A DNA stretch of 64,000 bases from Hyphomicrobiales bacterium (GTDB lineage Bacteria; Pseudomonadota; Alphaproteobacteria; Rhizobiales; Rhizobiaceae): positions 115,158-179,157 of the forward strand of contig UCCS01000016.1 in assembly GCA_900470965.1 (NCBI GenBank). The letters are read 5' to 3'. The notes under the pieces were generated by a model, which saw only the letters and a list, made by a program, of their open reading frames with translations, made no database searches and was not told the DNA's origin. The translations under genes and the position numbers were made by a program. This document shows, piece after piece, positions 50,228 through 59,456 of the stretch. Each line of letters opens with the position of its first letter. The stretch's first letter is position 1.

Positions 50228-51613
50228 TCAGCGCGCCCAGGTCGCGTCCCAGAAGGACTGCGGATCCTTTGCCAGCACGTCGGAAATCGTCGGTGCCGGT
50301 TCGGGAATACGCTTGCCGCCGGTACGTTCGCTAAGTTCCGCTTTGGCGGTAGCGATCGTTTCCGGCGATGCCAGCAATGTGATCGCGCCCATGGCAAGCG
50401 CTTCCGACGCCATCAGCGGCCCCGGGCTGCTCGACGAATGTCCTGACAGCGCCGTCCATGCCCAGTGATGGATCGGCACATTGTCTGGATAGGCCCAGTT
50501 AACCCGTCCGAGCGGGATTTGCCAGCTGATGTCGCCGTCATCCTGGCCGTAATAATCGATGCCAGTGTCGAAATATTCGAGTTCACGATGCAGCTTGAAA
50601 GGTTTGCCGGGATCACAGGCGGCGGAAAGCTGCTCCATCCATTCGATATCGGCATCGGTCCAGCGCGGCGGGCCGATTTCCCTCAGGCACGTATCCAGCA
50701 CACGTGCGACGGTGTCATTGCCGAGATAACCGCGGCAATTGGCGATCTGCTCGGCCACCAGTTCGACGCCTTGTTCGGCAGCGATCCGGCTGTAGGTGGA
50801 GAGCATCAGCTGGTAACCTTGCTGCACTATGTCGAAGTCATGATGCCGGACGGAGGACCAGAGGCGCACTTCCTCGGGCGTCACGCCAGGTGTGATGCCC
50901 GCGAAGCGATAGACGTGCTTCAGCTGCAGGCCGGGAACCTCCTTGCGGAGGCTGTCGAATTCCGCATAGGCGGCTTCTGCGGCCAGCAGTGCATTGCGGG
51001 TGGCGGTCTTGCCGCCATGGGCGCTTTCGCCGATGAACTTGAATTCGCCACTCGCCATGGCGTGGCATGGCCGGGCAAGCGAGCCGTTCTGGTAGTCGCC
51101 GTGCGAGGTCAGGACGAGGTCGAGCCCGTCAAACATGCCGGCTGCCTGCAGCGCAAGCTTGCCCCAACCGATTTCCTCGGCCGGGCAACCGACGATGACG
51201 ATCTCGCCGGGCAGGCCGAGTTCGATCATCGCCTTTGCGGCGGCGATGCCGGCGCCGGTATTGGCCGGGCCGATGTGATTGTGGCCGCAGCCATGGCCGG
51301 GCAGGCGACGATTGCCCTGCCGGTAGGGAACCGCGTCATTGTAGAGGCTCGGCAGCGCATCGTATTCGATCAGGATTCCGACTGTCGGGCCGTCGCCTTT
51401 GGCGATGCGGGCGATGAATGAGGTCGGCACGCCGCCGACGCCGCGCTCGACCGAAAAACCGTGCCGTTCGATGAAGTCGCAGAGGATCGCCTGCGACTTG
51501 TATTCCAGCGCCGGCAGTTCCGGCACTTTCCACATCTCGGCAAACAGTTGCTCGATTTCTGCGGCAAGCCCCGACCAGATGCGGCGTGTTTCCGCCTTCA
51601 AGCGATCCTGCAT
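50228..51613 (-). CDS. M20-family amidohydrolase (AbgB-like)
   Basis: 461 residues from the ATG at 51613, one base beyond the preceding stop; the longer frame to 51790 is the shadow of the isochorismatase gene. It matches M20 peptidases of the aminobenzoyl-glutamate utilisation B group: IEYDALPSLY, PGHGCGHNHIGPANTGAG (metal-binding His and Asp region), VGCPAEEIGWGK (Glu pair, catalytic acid and metal) and a dimerisation insert. The C-terminal HHWAWTALSGHSSSSPG is characteristic. It cleaves an amide bond of an amino-acid conjugate in the cytosol. Its neighbours supply transport and a second amidase-like hydrolase. Confidence 0.9.
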   Translation of the reverse strand: MQDRLKAETRRIWSGLAAEIEQLFAEMWKVPELPALEYKSQAILCDFIERHGFSVERGVGGVPTSFIARIAKGDGPTVGILIEYDALPSLYNDAVPYRQGNRRLPGHGCGHNHIGPANTGAGIAAAKAMIELGLPGEIVIVGCPAEEIGWGKLALQAAGMFDGLDLVLTSHGDYQNGSLARPCHAMASGEFKFIGESAHGGKTATRNALLAAEAAYAEFDSLRKEVPGLQLKHVYRFAGITPGVTPEEVRLWSSVRHHDFDIVQQGYQLMLSTYSRIAAEQGVELVAEQIANCRGYLGNDTVARVLDTCLREIGPPRWTDADIEWMEQLSAACDPGKPFKLHRELEYFDTGIDYYGQDDGDISWQIPLGRVNWAYPDNVPIHHWAWTALSGHSSSSPGPLMASEALAMGAITLLASPETIATAKAELSERTGGKRIPEPAPTISDVLAKDPQSFWDATWAR

Positions 51614-51614
51614 G

Positions 51615-52235
51615 TCAGGCAGCCTTCCCCTGTTTGAAAGCGAGGAATGCTTCGTTGATCTCTGCAGCGGTACGGCGGGCGCCATGCTGCAGATATTCCA
51701 TATTGGCGAGCGCGGCGTCATGCGCCTCGATCGAGGATCCCGCGACGCAATCCTCGACGACGCGGCAATGGTAATCGGACTGGTGGCCATCCGCGAAGGT
51801 ATAATGGACGCAGATATTCGTGAGGCCGCCGACGAGGATCAGCGTCTCAGCTTTCAGGCCACGCAGCAGGATCTGCAGGTCGGTACCGATGAAACCGGAA
51901 TAGCGGCGCTTGACGATCACGTAATCGTCGTCACGCAAGCCGACTTCCTCGGCGGCGATTTTGGTGCCCTCCCAGTCTTCGCGCAGGTGCATGTCTTCGT
52001 CGCCATCCATTTCGCGGCCGTAATCGACGCCGCTCTTGCGGTGGCTTTCCTGCAGGAAGATGATCGGCACGCCACCTTCGCGGGCGGCATCGATGACGGT
52101 ACGGGCCTTGCGCATGCGCTCGATGATGCCCGGCATAAGAGGGATCGAGCCGTCATCGTCGAAACCGACTTTCTGGATGTCGACGACGATCAGGACCGGC
52201 TGGCCGACGATCATGGGATTTTGCTTCTTTGGCAT
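51615..52235 (-). CDS. Isochorismatase-fold cysteine hydrolase (copy 1)
   Basis: 206 residues from MPKKQNPMIVGQPVLIVVDIQ at 52235, with AAGGAG nine bases upstream. The catalytic triad of the cysteine hydrolase family is visible: Asp19 in VVDIQ, a Lys in VIVKRRYSGF and Cys in GGLTNICVHYTF. Family members hydrolyse amides such as nicotinamide, N-carbamoylsarcosine, ureidoacrylate or biuret. A clear paralogue is at 56375. It follows the transporter permease by about 17 bases and precedes the M20 gene by two bases, so it belongs to the same operon. Confidence 0.88.
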   Translation of the reverse strand: MPKKQNPMIVGQPVLIVVDIQKVGFDDDGSIPLMPGIIERMRKARTVIDAAREGGVPIIFLQESHRKSGVDYGREMDGDEDMHLREDWEGTKIAAEEVGLRDDDYVIVKRRYSGFIGTDLQILLRGLKAETLILVGGLTNICVHYTFADGHQSDYHCRVVEDCVAGSSIEAHDAALANMEYLQHGARRTAAEINEAFLAFKQGKAA

Positions 52236-52251
52236 GGGATGCTCCTTCGAT

Positions 52252-53052
52252 CTAGAAACGTGCGCCGAGAAGTTTCGGAAGATTGCCCAGGCGAGCAACG
52301 GTGATGAAGCCGAACAGGCCGATCAGCATGAACAGGACGGCGCCGACGCACATGGTCGGCGAGAAGCCGGTGCGCATGTTGGAAAAGATCTTGACCGGCA
52401 TCGTCTCGGCGGTGAAACCCGCCACCATGAAGGCAATCACATATTCGTTGAGGCTGAAGATCGCGACAAAGATGAAACTCGAGATGACGAAAGGCAGGAC
52501 CATCGGTATGGCGACAGTTCTGAGGATATCGTTTTCGCGCGCGCCCATCGTCCGGGCGGCCTCGACGAGTGACTTGTCGATCCCCGAAAAGCCAAGTGAG
52601 ATCATCACCAGCGGCACGGCGATGAAGGTCACGGCATGGCTGATGACGATGTTCTCGATCTGGCCGACATGGCGGACCGTACCCCAGAACAACAGGAACA
52701 GGACAGCGATGACGACGGGCGGCAGGATGAAGGGAACGCCCGCCATTCCGGCCAGCAGTTTTGCAAAGCGCGAATTTGTCTTCCACTGCATATAAGCGAT
52801 CGGAAAGGCGACAGTGATCGTCAGAAGCGAAGAGGCGATCGCGATGACGACGGAGCGCAGGAAGGCCGAGGTCCATGCCGGGTCTTCCATGAAGGTCCAA
52901 TACCAGCGCAGGCTGATATTCTGCGGCGGAAAAGTCATCTGCGCTGTGGTGTTGAAGCTGACGCCTGCAACGATGATGAGCGGCGCCGCCAGGAAGAAGG
53001 CCAGGCAGAGGAGGAAGAACTGGCGCACGAGCTTGAGAGCAAACCGGCTCAT
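52252..53052 (-). CDS. ABC transporter permease (PotC type)
   Basis: 266 residues with six membrane helices; the EAA loop near residue 175 reads LVEAARTMGARENDILRTV. This is the second permease of a spermidine/putrescine-type importer. It overlaps the previous permease gene by four bases (53049-53052). It works in the inner membrane with the PotB-like protein and the ATPase. Confidence 0.92.
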   Translation of the reverse strand: MSRFALKLVRQFFLLCLAFFLAAPLIIVAGVSFNTTAQMTFPPQNISLRWYWTFMEDPAWTSAFLRSVVIAIASSLLTITVAFPIAYMQWKTNSRFAKLLAGMAGVPFILPPVVIAVLFLLFWGTVRHVGQIENIVISHAVTFIAVPLVMISLGFSGIDKSLVEAARTMGARENDILRTVAIPMVLPFVISSFIFVAIFSLNEYVIAFMVAGFTAETMPVKIFSNMRTGFSPTMCVGAVLFMLIGLFGFITVARLGNLPKLLGARF

Positions 53053-53921
53053 GACGTGTATCCTTTCCCGCCGATGCGGTTAATCACCAGGATCATCGCG
53101 CCGGTGACCAGCATCAGGAAGACTGCGATTGCGGAGGCCTGCGGCAGGTTCTGGGCGGAATTGGCGACTTCGCTGATGATGACGCCGATCGTCCAATTGC
53201 TCGGGCCGCCGAGCACGAGAGGCGCGACATAAGCACCGATCGTCATCACCACAGTCGTCAGATAGGCGGTGGCGATCGGTTTGCGCATCAGGGGCAGAAG
53301 CACGTTGAAAAAGGCCCGGATCGGAGGCGCCCCCATGGTGGACGCCGCTTCCATATAGGAGGCATCCATGCGCGACAGACCGGGATAGATGGTCATCACG
53401 TTAAAGGGGATGACGACATAGATCAGGCAGCTGACGACGGCATAAAAGCTCGGGGTCAGCGATACCGGCTTGTCGAGGAAGCCGAGGAAGACGGCGATGT
53501 TCGATATACCGACCCGCTTGGAGAGAATGATCTGCCAGGAGAAGGTGATCAGCACTTCGGAGAGCGCAAGCGTCGTCAGCAGACCGATCAGCCAGACGAT
53601 CTGCGCCTTGCGGCTCATCCGGGTGATGAAATAGGTCGCCGGGAAGGCGATGATCATGCTGAGCGTGGCGACCGTCAGCGCAAGCCAGAGCGAGAAAGCG
53701 AGCCCGTTCATCACCATCGGCTGGAACAGGCTTGCCATCGCTTCGAGCGACCAGCCGCTGCCCTGGTAATAGGCGGGATCGACGCGGGCGACACTGACGC
53801 GCAGCAGAAGCACGAAGGGCACGCCGAAAAAGGCGACGATCATGAAGAACGGCCAGGCGAGACCGAGCGCCACCGACAAGCGCTGCCGGTTCATGCCTTC
53901 TTGTCCGGATACGCGCGACAT
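53049..53921 (-). CDS. ABC transporter permease (PotB type)
   Basis: 290 residues, six membrane helices. The EAA loop reads YMEAASTMGAPPIRAFFNVL near residue 196. It starts two bases after the ATPase stop. MSRVSGQEGMNRQRLSV gives a short charged N-terminus before the first helix; a second start at MNRQRL is possible. Confidence 0.92.
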   Translation of the reverse strand: MSRVSGQEGMNRQRLSVALGLAWPFFMIVAFFGVPFVLLLRVSVARVDPAYYQGSGWSLEAMASLFQPMVMNGLAFSLWLALTVATLSMIIAFPATYFITRMSRKAQIVWLIGLLTTLALSEVLITFSWQIILSKRVGISNIAVFLGFLDKPVSLTPSFYAVVSCLIYVVIPFNVMTIYPGLSRMDASYMEAASTMGAPPIRAFFNVLLPLMRKPIATAYLTTVVMTIGAYVAPLVLGGPSNWTIGVIISEVANSAQNLPQASAIAVFLMLVTGAMILVINRIGGKGYTS

Positions 53922-53923
53922 GG

Positions 53924-54979
53924 TCAGTCCTCCAGCACAGTCACCGATCCCGGTGCGAAGGAAATGGAAAACTCTTGGCCGCCGTCGAGTTCAGCCCAGG
54001 CGGCCGGGGCGAGCGAAGCGACCACCTGACGGTCACCGCTTTCGAGAAAGACTTCGACGCTCGAGCCGAGGTCGCGCACGAAGGTGACTGTTCCGAAGGG
54101 GCCGTCGCTGCCGGCGGCCGACCGGCTGATGAGTGTGCTTTCCGGCCGAGCGCAGACCGTCACGCGATCTCCGGTCTTCAGCGCGGCGGAAGCGGGGCTG
54201 GTGGTAACGACGCTTTCGCCAATCCGTACATGCTCGCGATCGACGAGAATGCCCTCGGCAATATTGCTCTGGCCGATGAAGTCGGCCACGAACCGGTTGA
54301 CCGGCTTGCGGTAGATATCGATTGGGCTGCCGACCTGCTGCACCTTGCCATGCGCCATGACGACGATCTGGTCGGCGATGGTCATTGCCTCGCGCTGGTC
54401 GTGTGTGACGAAAATCGTGGTTATTTTGAGCTTCTGTTGCAGCTGCCGCAGTTCGAGCTGCATATGGTCGCGCAGCTTCGCATCGAGCGCGGAGAGCGGT
54501 TCGTCCATCAGGAAGAGAAGCGGTTCCTGCGCCAGCGCGCGGGCAATCGCGACGCGCTGCCGCTGGCCGCCGGATAGCTGATCGACCCGCCTCGACTGCA
54601 TGTCGGGCAGATCGACCAGCTTCAGAAGCTCGTCGATCCGTTCCTGTTTATGGTGCTTCGCCATCGTCCGATAACGAAGGCTGTAGCCGATATTGCCGGC
54701 CACATCGAGATGCGGGAACAAGGCAAGGGCCTGGAACACCATTCCGAAGTTTCGTTCGTTCGTCGGAATTCCGGTGATGTCACGACCATCGAGACGCACT
54801 GTGCCGCTCGTGGGTTGCTCCAAGCCGGCGATGATCCGCATCAGGGTCGTCTTGCCGCAGCCGGACGGACCGAGAAAGCAGACGAACTTGCCCTGTTCGA
54901 TGGCAAGCGAGACGTCGGAGACGACCGTGTTTGTACCGAAGGACTTCGTGAGGTGTGAAATTTCCAAGCCTTGCATCAT
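53924..54979 (-). CDS. ABC transporter ATP-binding protein (PotA type)
   Basis: 351 residues with Walker A GPSGCGKTT, signature [15 protein letters not shown], Walker B LLFLMDEPLSALD and H-loop VTHDQ. The C-terminal TOBE domain contains VTVCARPESTLI. It energises the PotB/PotC-like permeases encoded next and lies 11 bases after the binding-protein gene. Although similar to polyamine transporters, this subfamily also imports many small cationic or amino-acid-derived compounds. Confidence 0.92.
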   Translation of the reverse strand: MMQGLEISHLTKSFGTNTVVSDVSLAIEQGKFVCFLGPSGCGKTTLMRIIAGLEQPTSGTVRLDGRDITGIPTNERNFGMVFQALALFPHLDVAGNIGYSLRYRTMAKHHKQERIDELLKLVDLPDMQSRRVDQLSGGQRQRVAIARALAQEPLLFLMDEPLSALDAKLRDHMQLELRQLQQKLKITTIFVTHDQREAMTIADQIVVMAHGKVQQVGSPIDIYRKPVNRFVADFIGQSNIAEGILVDREHVRIGESVVTTSPASAALKTGDRVTVCARPESTLISRSAAGSDGPFGTVTFVRDLGSSVEVFLESGDRQVVASLAPAAWAELDGGQEFSISFAPGSVTVLED

Positions 54980-54990
54980 TCCGTCCAGAC

Positions 54991-56106
54991 TTACTGACCG
55001 AGCATTTTGAGCATCTGCGTCGAGATGTAGTCGGCGTTCTTCACCTTTGCCGCGGACGCGACGACGATCGGCTTGCCGGTAAAGGAAACCGCGTTGAACT
55101 CGTCATCCGTCAAACTGAGCTTCGAACGCTCGATCAGCGGTGCTGCGCCGACATTGCGGGCGATCAGTTCGTGGCATTCCGGCGTGGCGCTCCAATCGAG
55201 GAAGGCGATCGTCGCGTCGCTCACCTGGGCGACCTTCGGAACGCACCATGCGTTGTAGCCGAGCACGGCACCTTCCTTCGGGAAGATCGAAGCGACGTCG
55301 GTGCCTTCCTTTTTCATGATCATCGAGACGTCGTGGAAGTAGAGGCCGCCGACGACCTCGTCGTTCTGATAGGCGCTTTGCATCGAGCCTTCGTCGGTCC
55401 ACCAGAGCTTTGCATTGGGCTTCAGCTCGGCGATCTTGGCGATGACCTTGTCGATGCCTTCCTGGGTATCGAGCGTCGGGGGGCCGCCGAAATAGACAGA
55501 GGCGACGATGTCGAGCAGCACGCTGTTGCCGCCGCCTTGCAGGCCCCAGGCGGAAGCGCGCGGCTTCCAGAGTTCCGTCCAGCTGTCCGGCAGCTTTTCG
55601 AATTCGGACGGGTTGGCGATCAGAGTGATGTACCAGGCCATGGCGCCGACGCCGTCGACCTTGCCGCCGTCGCGATAGACGAAACCCTCCATCAGGTTGC
55701 CGAGGTTCTTGAGCTTCGAGCTTTCGACCGTTGCCCAGAGGCCGCGCTGGCGGCCGCGGATGACGTCCGCCTGACCGGCGCAGCAGATATCCATGGGTGC
55801 CGAGCCAGCCTGGATTGCCTGGCCGAGCTGGACCAGGAACTGCGAGCTGCCGGATTGCGGAATCGACTGAACCGCGATGCCGGTCTGCTTGGTGAAGGCC
55901 GGATAGACGCTCTTTGCGAAAGCTTCCTCAAAGAAGCCGCCGAAGTTCGAGACCTTGAGCGTCGCTGCGGCATAGGAGGGACGCACGAAGGGCGCCGAAA
56001 GGATCGATACAGCGGCAAGGCCGCCGGCGGCTTTCAGGACCGATCTGCGCGATATCGCCGAGTTGTTGTCCTGACCGGAAGGCGAGGAGGGCTTTTTGGA
56101 TGCCAT
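54991..56106 (-). CDS. ABC transporter substrate-binding protein with Tat signal
   Basis: 371 residues. A twin-arginine signal is present: ISRRSVLKAAGGLAAVSILSA, here residues about 18-38 shown as SRRSVLKAAGGLAAVSILS, cleaved after the AYA-like region before TLKVSNFGG. The mature protein follows the PotD-like type 2 binding fold, with EEAFAKSVYPAFTKQTGI and GSSQFLVQLGQAIQAG early and a hinge near GGGNSVLLDIVASVY. Tat export implies folding before export. It begins the operon that continues through ATPase, permeases, isochorismatase, M20 and MBL genes. Confidence 0.92.
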   Translation of the reverse strand: MASKKPSSPSGQDNNSAISRRSVLKAAGGLAAVSILSAPFVRPSYAAATLKVSNFGGFFEEAFAKSVYPAFTKQTGIAVQSIPQSGSSQFLVQLGQAIQAGSAPMDICCAGQADVIRGRQRGLWATVESSKLKNLGNLMEGFVYRDGGKVDGVGAMAWYITLIANPSEFEKLPDSWTELWKPRASAWGLQGGGNSVLLDIVASVYFGGPPTLDTQEGIDKVIAKIAELKPNAKLWWTDEGSMQSAYQNDEVVGGLYFHDVSMIMKKEGTDVASIFPKEGAVLGYNAWCVPKVAQVSDATIAFLDWSATPECHELIARNVGAAPLIERSKLSLTDDEFNAVSFTGKPIVVASAAKVKNADYISTQMLKMLGQ

Positions 56107-56283
56107 GCTGTGTTCTCCTTAACTGTCCCATGAGTGGATGATCAAGAACTATGCAATGGCCGTGCCATGTTGAAAGAATCTTACGAAAACAGTTAGATAT
56201 GGAAGCTGAAGAAGTTTTTGTTTGTCTCTATGCGCCCTAAAACATGAAGCCAAATAGGCATATGCACAAATAATATGCGTATT

Positions 56284-56301
56284 GTATGCAATGTTGCATA
56301 C
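56284..56301. promoter_or_regulatory. Perfect inverted repeat, candidate GntR operator
   Basis: GTATGCAATGTTGCATAC is a perfect 8-bp inverted repeat with a 2-bp spacer. It lies in the 268-base divergent promoter region between the binding-protein gene (start 56106) and the isochorismatase gene (start 56375), 74 bases before the latter. A GntR/FCD regulator is encoded at 58503 in the plus-strand unit. The TGCATA half-sites are typical of FCD-type regulators. Confidence 0.55.
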
Positions 56302-56374
56302 TGAATTTCGACGTGTATAATTGCGGCCGTGAAAGCCGTTCCCCCCCAACCAAATCTGATGGTCGAGGAGAGGG

Positions 56375-57046
56375 ATGGCGAGGGTGTTTATTCAAAGCGA
56401 GCGAGTGAAAATGACGTCTGAAAATCCGATCGTGCCGAAGCCTATGATCGTCGGTCGTGCCGCCCTGATCGTTGTCGATATTCAGAAGTCGGGCTTCATG
56501 CCGCGTCCGACGACGTCCCGCCTGGAATTCATGGGCGATCACATCGAGCGCAACTGGCGTGCGAAGTCGGTCGTCGATGCCGCCCGCAAGGCCGGCATTC
56601 CCGTCATCTTTGTGCAGGAAGCCCATCGCGACAGCCTGATCGACTTCGGGCGCGAGCTGGATGGCTCGGAAAGCATTCATTGCCTCGAAAGCTCGCCGGG
56701 CACGCCCTTCCCAGTCGAGGAAATGGAGATGCGTCCGGATGACCTGCGCATTACCAAGCGCCGCTATTCGGTCTTCTACGGCACCGAAATGGAAATCCTG
56801 CTGAAAGCTGTCAAAGCCGAGACCCTGTTCTTTGTCGGCGGCTTCACCGATGTCTGCATTCATTACAGCTTTGTCGATGCGCACCAGGGCGATTATTACT
56901 GCCGCGTCATCGAGGATTGCGTATCCGGTTCTGGGCAGGCTGCACATGATGCGGCGCTGGTCGCCATGGAATATCTGCAGGCCGGCGCCCGCCGCAGCGC
57001 CCAGGAGGTCATCGATGCCTTCGCCGGTCAGGTTGCTGCAGCCTGA
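56375..57046 (+). CDS. Isochorismatase-fold cysteine hydrolase (copy 2)
   Basis: 223 residues starting MARVFIQSERVKM; GAGGAGAGGG just before 56375 supports this start over the ATG at 56411. The triad is again visible: Asp in LIVVDIQKSGF, Lys in RITKRRYSVFY and Cys in GGFTDVCIHYSF. It is about half identical to the copy at 51615, judged by eye, including the shared HDAAL.AMEYLQ.GARR C-terminal block. Divergent duplicates flanking one transporter suggest two steps or two related substrates, for example successive amide hydrolyses. It is followed by a MATE exporter and a GntR regulator. Confidence 0.88.
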   Translation: MARVFIQSERVKMTSENPIVPKPMIVGRAALIVVDIQKSGFMPRPTTSRLEFMGDHIERNWRAKSVVDAARKAGIPVIFVQEAHRDSLIDFGRELDGSESIHCLESSPGTPFPVEEMEMRPDDLRITKRRYSVFYGTEMEILLKAVKAETLFFVGGFTDVCIHYSFVDAHQGDYYCRVIEDCVSGSGQAAHDAALVAMEYLQAGARRSAQEVIDAFAGQVAAA

Positions 57047-57057
57047 TCGGGACAAGC

Positions 57058-58488
57058 ATGAGCCGTACGACATGGAATGAACTGCGCTCGCTTGCAGGCA
57101 TCGCAGCTCCCCTGGCTGTGACCCAGGCAAGCCAGCTCGTTATGAGCCTGGCGGCGAGCGTGATGCTCGGCCGTCTCAGCGGCTCGGCGCTCGCGGCCGG
57201 TGGCCTCTGCGCCATCTTCATCCAGGCGCTGACGGTCGTCTCCCAAGGTGTGATCGCCGGCGCGCACCCGCTGATGGCGGCCGCAAAAGGAAGAAGCGAA
57301 ACGGGGACGGTTGAGGAGGATGGCGCGGCCTATGCCTATGGCGGGGCCGTGCTGGTCGGCCTCGTTTTTTCGCTCCTATCGGTGGCGATCCTCCTCAATC
57401 TGCCGTCCGTACTTGCGCCGTTCGGTGTCGCGTCCGAGATTCTTGGCGATGTAGAGCAGTTCATCAGCCGGGCGGCCTGGGCGCTACCGGCTATCCTGTG
57501 GATCGCGCCGATCCGTCTCTATTGCTCGGTATCGGGAAAATCCTGGCTGATCATGGTGTCGGTCGGGCTTGGGGCGCTCTCGTATGTGCCGCTTCTGTCG
57601 TATCTTACCTTTGGTGCCTTCGGCGATCCCGGCCATGGGATTGCGGGTGCCGGCCTTGCCTATGTGATCGCCTGGTGGCTGATCGCCGGCGGTTTGACGG
57701 CCTATGCAATTGCTCGAGGACATTTGCCGCTTTCGACGTTCCGCAGCGCCTTTCCGACGGCGGCAAAGGCGGCGAGGGATGTCTGGTCGATCGGCTGGCC
57801 AATCGCGCTGATCTATGCGGCGGAGCTCGGTATGACGCTGGTGCTGACACTGATTACCAGCGGCTTGGGGACGGTTGCGATCGTTGCCAACCAGATTGCC
57901 TATACGCTGAACAACATCGCCTTCAACCCGATCGTTGCGATTGGCCAGGCGGCAACCGTCCGCGTCGCCTACCATCTGGGTGCCGGCAGAGACGCGGTCG
58001 CCCGGCTGGCTGGCAATCTCTCACTGATCGCCGCAGCCGGCCTGATGGCGCTGTTCGGTGCGATCTTACTCGTGGCGTCGGAAGACATTGCCAGCGTGTT
58101 CCTCGCCGAAGGGGCCGCCGAATTTTCGGCGATCCAGGCGCTGGCGCAGAAGCTGATCATGATCCTCGCGGCGTTTCTCATCTTCGATGGCATACAGTCG
58201 GCAGCCAATGGCGCCCTGCGCGGTTTGAAGGACACGAGAGTGCCGATGATCATTGGTCTTTGCGGTTATTGGCTGCTCGGCATGCCAATCGCAATCTTTC
58301 TCGCCTTCGGGCTCGGTCTCGGCGCCGTCGGCATCTGGTTCGGCGTATTGGTGGGCATTACAAGTGTCGCCTGCACGCTTCTCCTGCGCTGGAGGAGGCT
58401 TGCCGATAGCGCGGTTGTATCGGTGACGGGATCGTCTAATACACGCCGAGGTCGAAGCATGTTGCGCAAGCTCACCAGTCCGACATAA
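57058..58488 (+). CDS. MATE-family multidrug/metabolite exporter
   Basis: 476 residues starting 11 bases after the hydrolase stop. About twelve membrane helices; MSLAASVMLGRLSGSALAAGG near residue 29 and the internal repeat GLGTVAIVANQIAYTLNN are typical of NorM-like MATE proteins, which use Na+ or H+ gradients to export cationic compounds. In this setting it may export a toxic substrate or product of the hydrolases. The N- and C-terminal halves show the family's internal symmetry. Confidence 0.92.
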   Translation: MSRTTWNELRSLAGIAAPLAVTQASQLVMSLAASVMLGRLSGSALAAGGLCAIFIQALTVVSQGVIAGAHPLMAAAKGRSETGTVEEDGAAYAYGGAVLVGLVFSLLSVAILLNLPSVLAPFGVASEILGDVEQFISRAAWALPAILWIAPIRLYCSVSGKSWLIMVSVGLGALSYVPLLSYLTFGAFGDPGHGIAGAGLAYVIAWWLIAGGLTAYAIARGHLPLSTFRSAFPTAAKAARDVWSIGWPIALIYAAELGMTLVLTLITSGLGTVAIVANQIAYTLNNIAFNPIVAIGQAATVRVAYHLGAGRDAVARLAGNLSLIAAAGLMALFGAILLVASEDIASVFLAEGAAEFSAIQALAQKLIMILAAFLIFDGIQSAANGALRGLKDTRVPMIIGLCGYWLLGMPIAIFLAFGLGLGAVGIWFGVLVGITSVACTLLLRWRRLADSAVVSVTGSSNTRRGRSMLRKLTSPT

Positions 58489-58502
58489 GAATACTCGCAA
58501 AG

Positions 58503-59243
58503 ATGGCCGCTTTGGACAACATAATGAAGACTAGACCCAGCCGGGGCGAAGACAATTCCTTGATCAAGGAAGCCGGATCGCGGCGGAAGCTGACGCGTGC
58601 CGAGGAAGTGCGCACGCGCCTTGCAGACGATATCGTCGATGGCAAGCTCTCGCCGGGAATGCCGCTAGACGAGACCGAGATCGCCGCAAGCTACGGCGTT
58701 TCGCGAACCCCTTTGCGGGAAGCGATCCGGGACCTGGCAGCCATGGGCCTCGTTGAGACGCGGCCGCATCGTAGCGCAATAGTCACCCGTCCTTCGCCGG
58801 AACATCTGCGGCAGATGTTTCACGTCATGGCGGAGCTTGAAGCGCTTTGCGCAAGCCTCGCCGCCGCCAGCATGACCCTTTCGGAACGGCGCAATCTCGA
58901 GACCATTCACGAAGGCCTTGCCCAGATTCTCAAGGAAAACGATCCGAGCCATTACCATGTGCTCAACGAGAAGTTTCATGCCGCGATCTATGCCGGCAGC
59001 CACAACGCCTATCTTGTGGAGATCACGCTCGCGACACGTCGGCGGCTATCGCCGTTTCGTCGCGCACAGTTTCTGACCACGGGACGTTTGGCGAAATCGT
59101 ACAAAGAACATGACGCGATCCTCGTCGCCATCCTGCAGGGCAACCGCGAACTTGCCGCCGATACGATGCGAAGCCATATCCTCACGGTGGAGGATTCCTA
59201 CGAGGAATATGCCGGCTTAAAAGCCCCGTCCGTTTCTCTGTAG
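58503..59243 (+). CDS. GntR-family regulator, FCD (FadR) subfamily
   Basis: 246 residues. The N-terminal winged HTH reads RTRLADDIVDGKLSPGMPLDETEIAASYGVSRTPLREAIRDL, in pieces ETEIAASYGVSRTPLREA. The all-helical FCD sensor contains the metal-binding pattern of Asp and His residues (LNEKFHAAIYAG, SYKEHDAILVAI, ADTMRSHILTVE). It follows the MATE gene by 14 bases, so it is in the same transcription unit. The inverted repeat at 56284 is its probable site, controlling the divergent catabolic operons. Confidence 0.9.
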   Translation: MAALDNIMKTRPSRGEDNSLIKEAGSRRKLTRAEEVRTRLADDIVDGKLSPGMPLDETEIAASYGVSRTPLREAIRDLAAMGLVETRPHRSAIVTRPSPEHLRQMFHVMAELEALCASLAAASMTLSERRNLETIHEGLAQILKENDPSHYHVLNEKFHAAIYAGSHNAYLVEITLATRRRLSPFRRAQFLTTGRLAKSYKEHDAILVAILQGNRELAADTMRSHILTVEDSYEEYAGLKAPSVSL

Positions 59244-59456
59244 CGCCGGTGCTTAGAGCCCTTGTCGATTGCAAAATAGTACGATTGTGACCAGATGCAA
59301 TTCGGCGGAATTGGTCGTCTGGGCCGCCAAAAAAGGGGCCCTGACGCGCATTTGCTGATGTTTTCGAGCGCGTTTTGCTGATTTAGTAAAGGATCAGTAG
59401 ATGTGCCGTCATGATGGGCGCAAGGACAGTTGCCGTCTGGACCGCGGGGAGGGCTA

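Noticed and set aside
54955..56133. 392-codon plus-strand ORF
   Set aside because: Antisense to the Tat-exported binding protein, whose signal and fold are clear.
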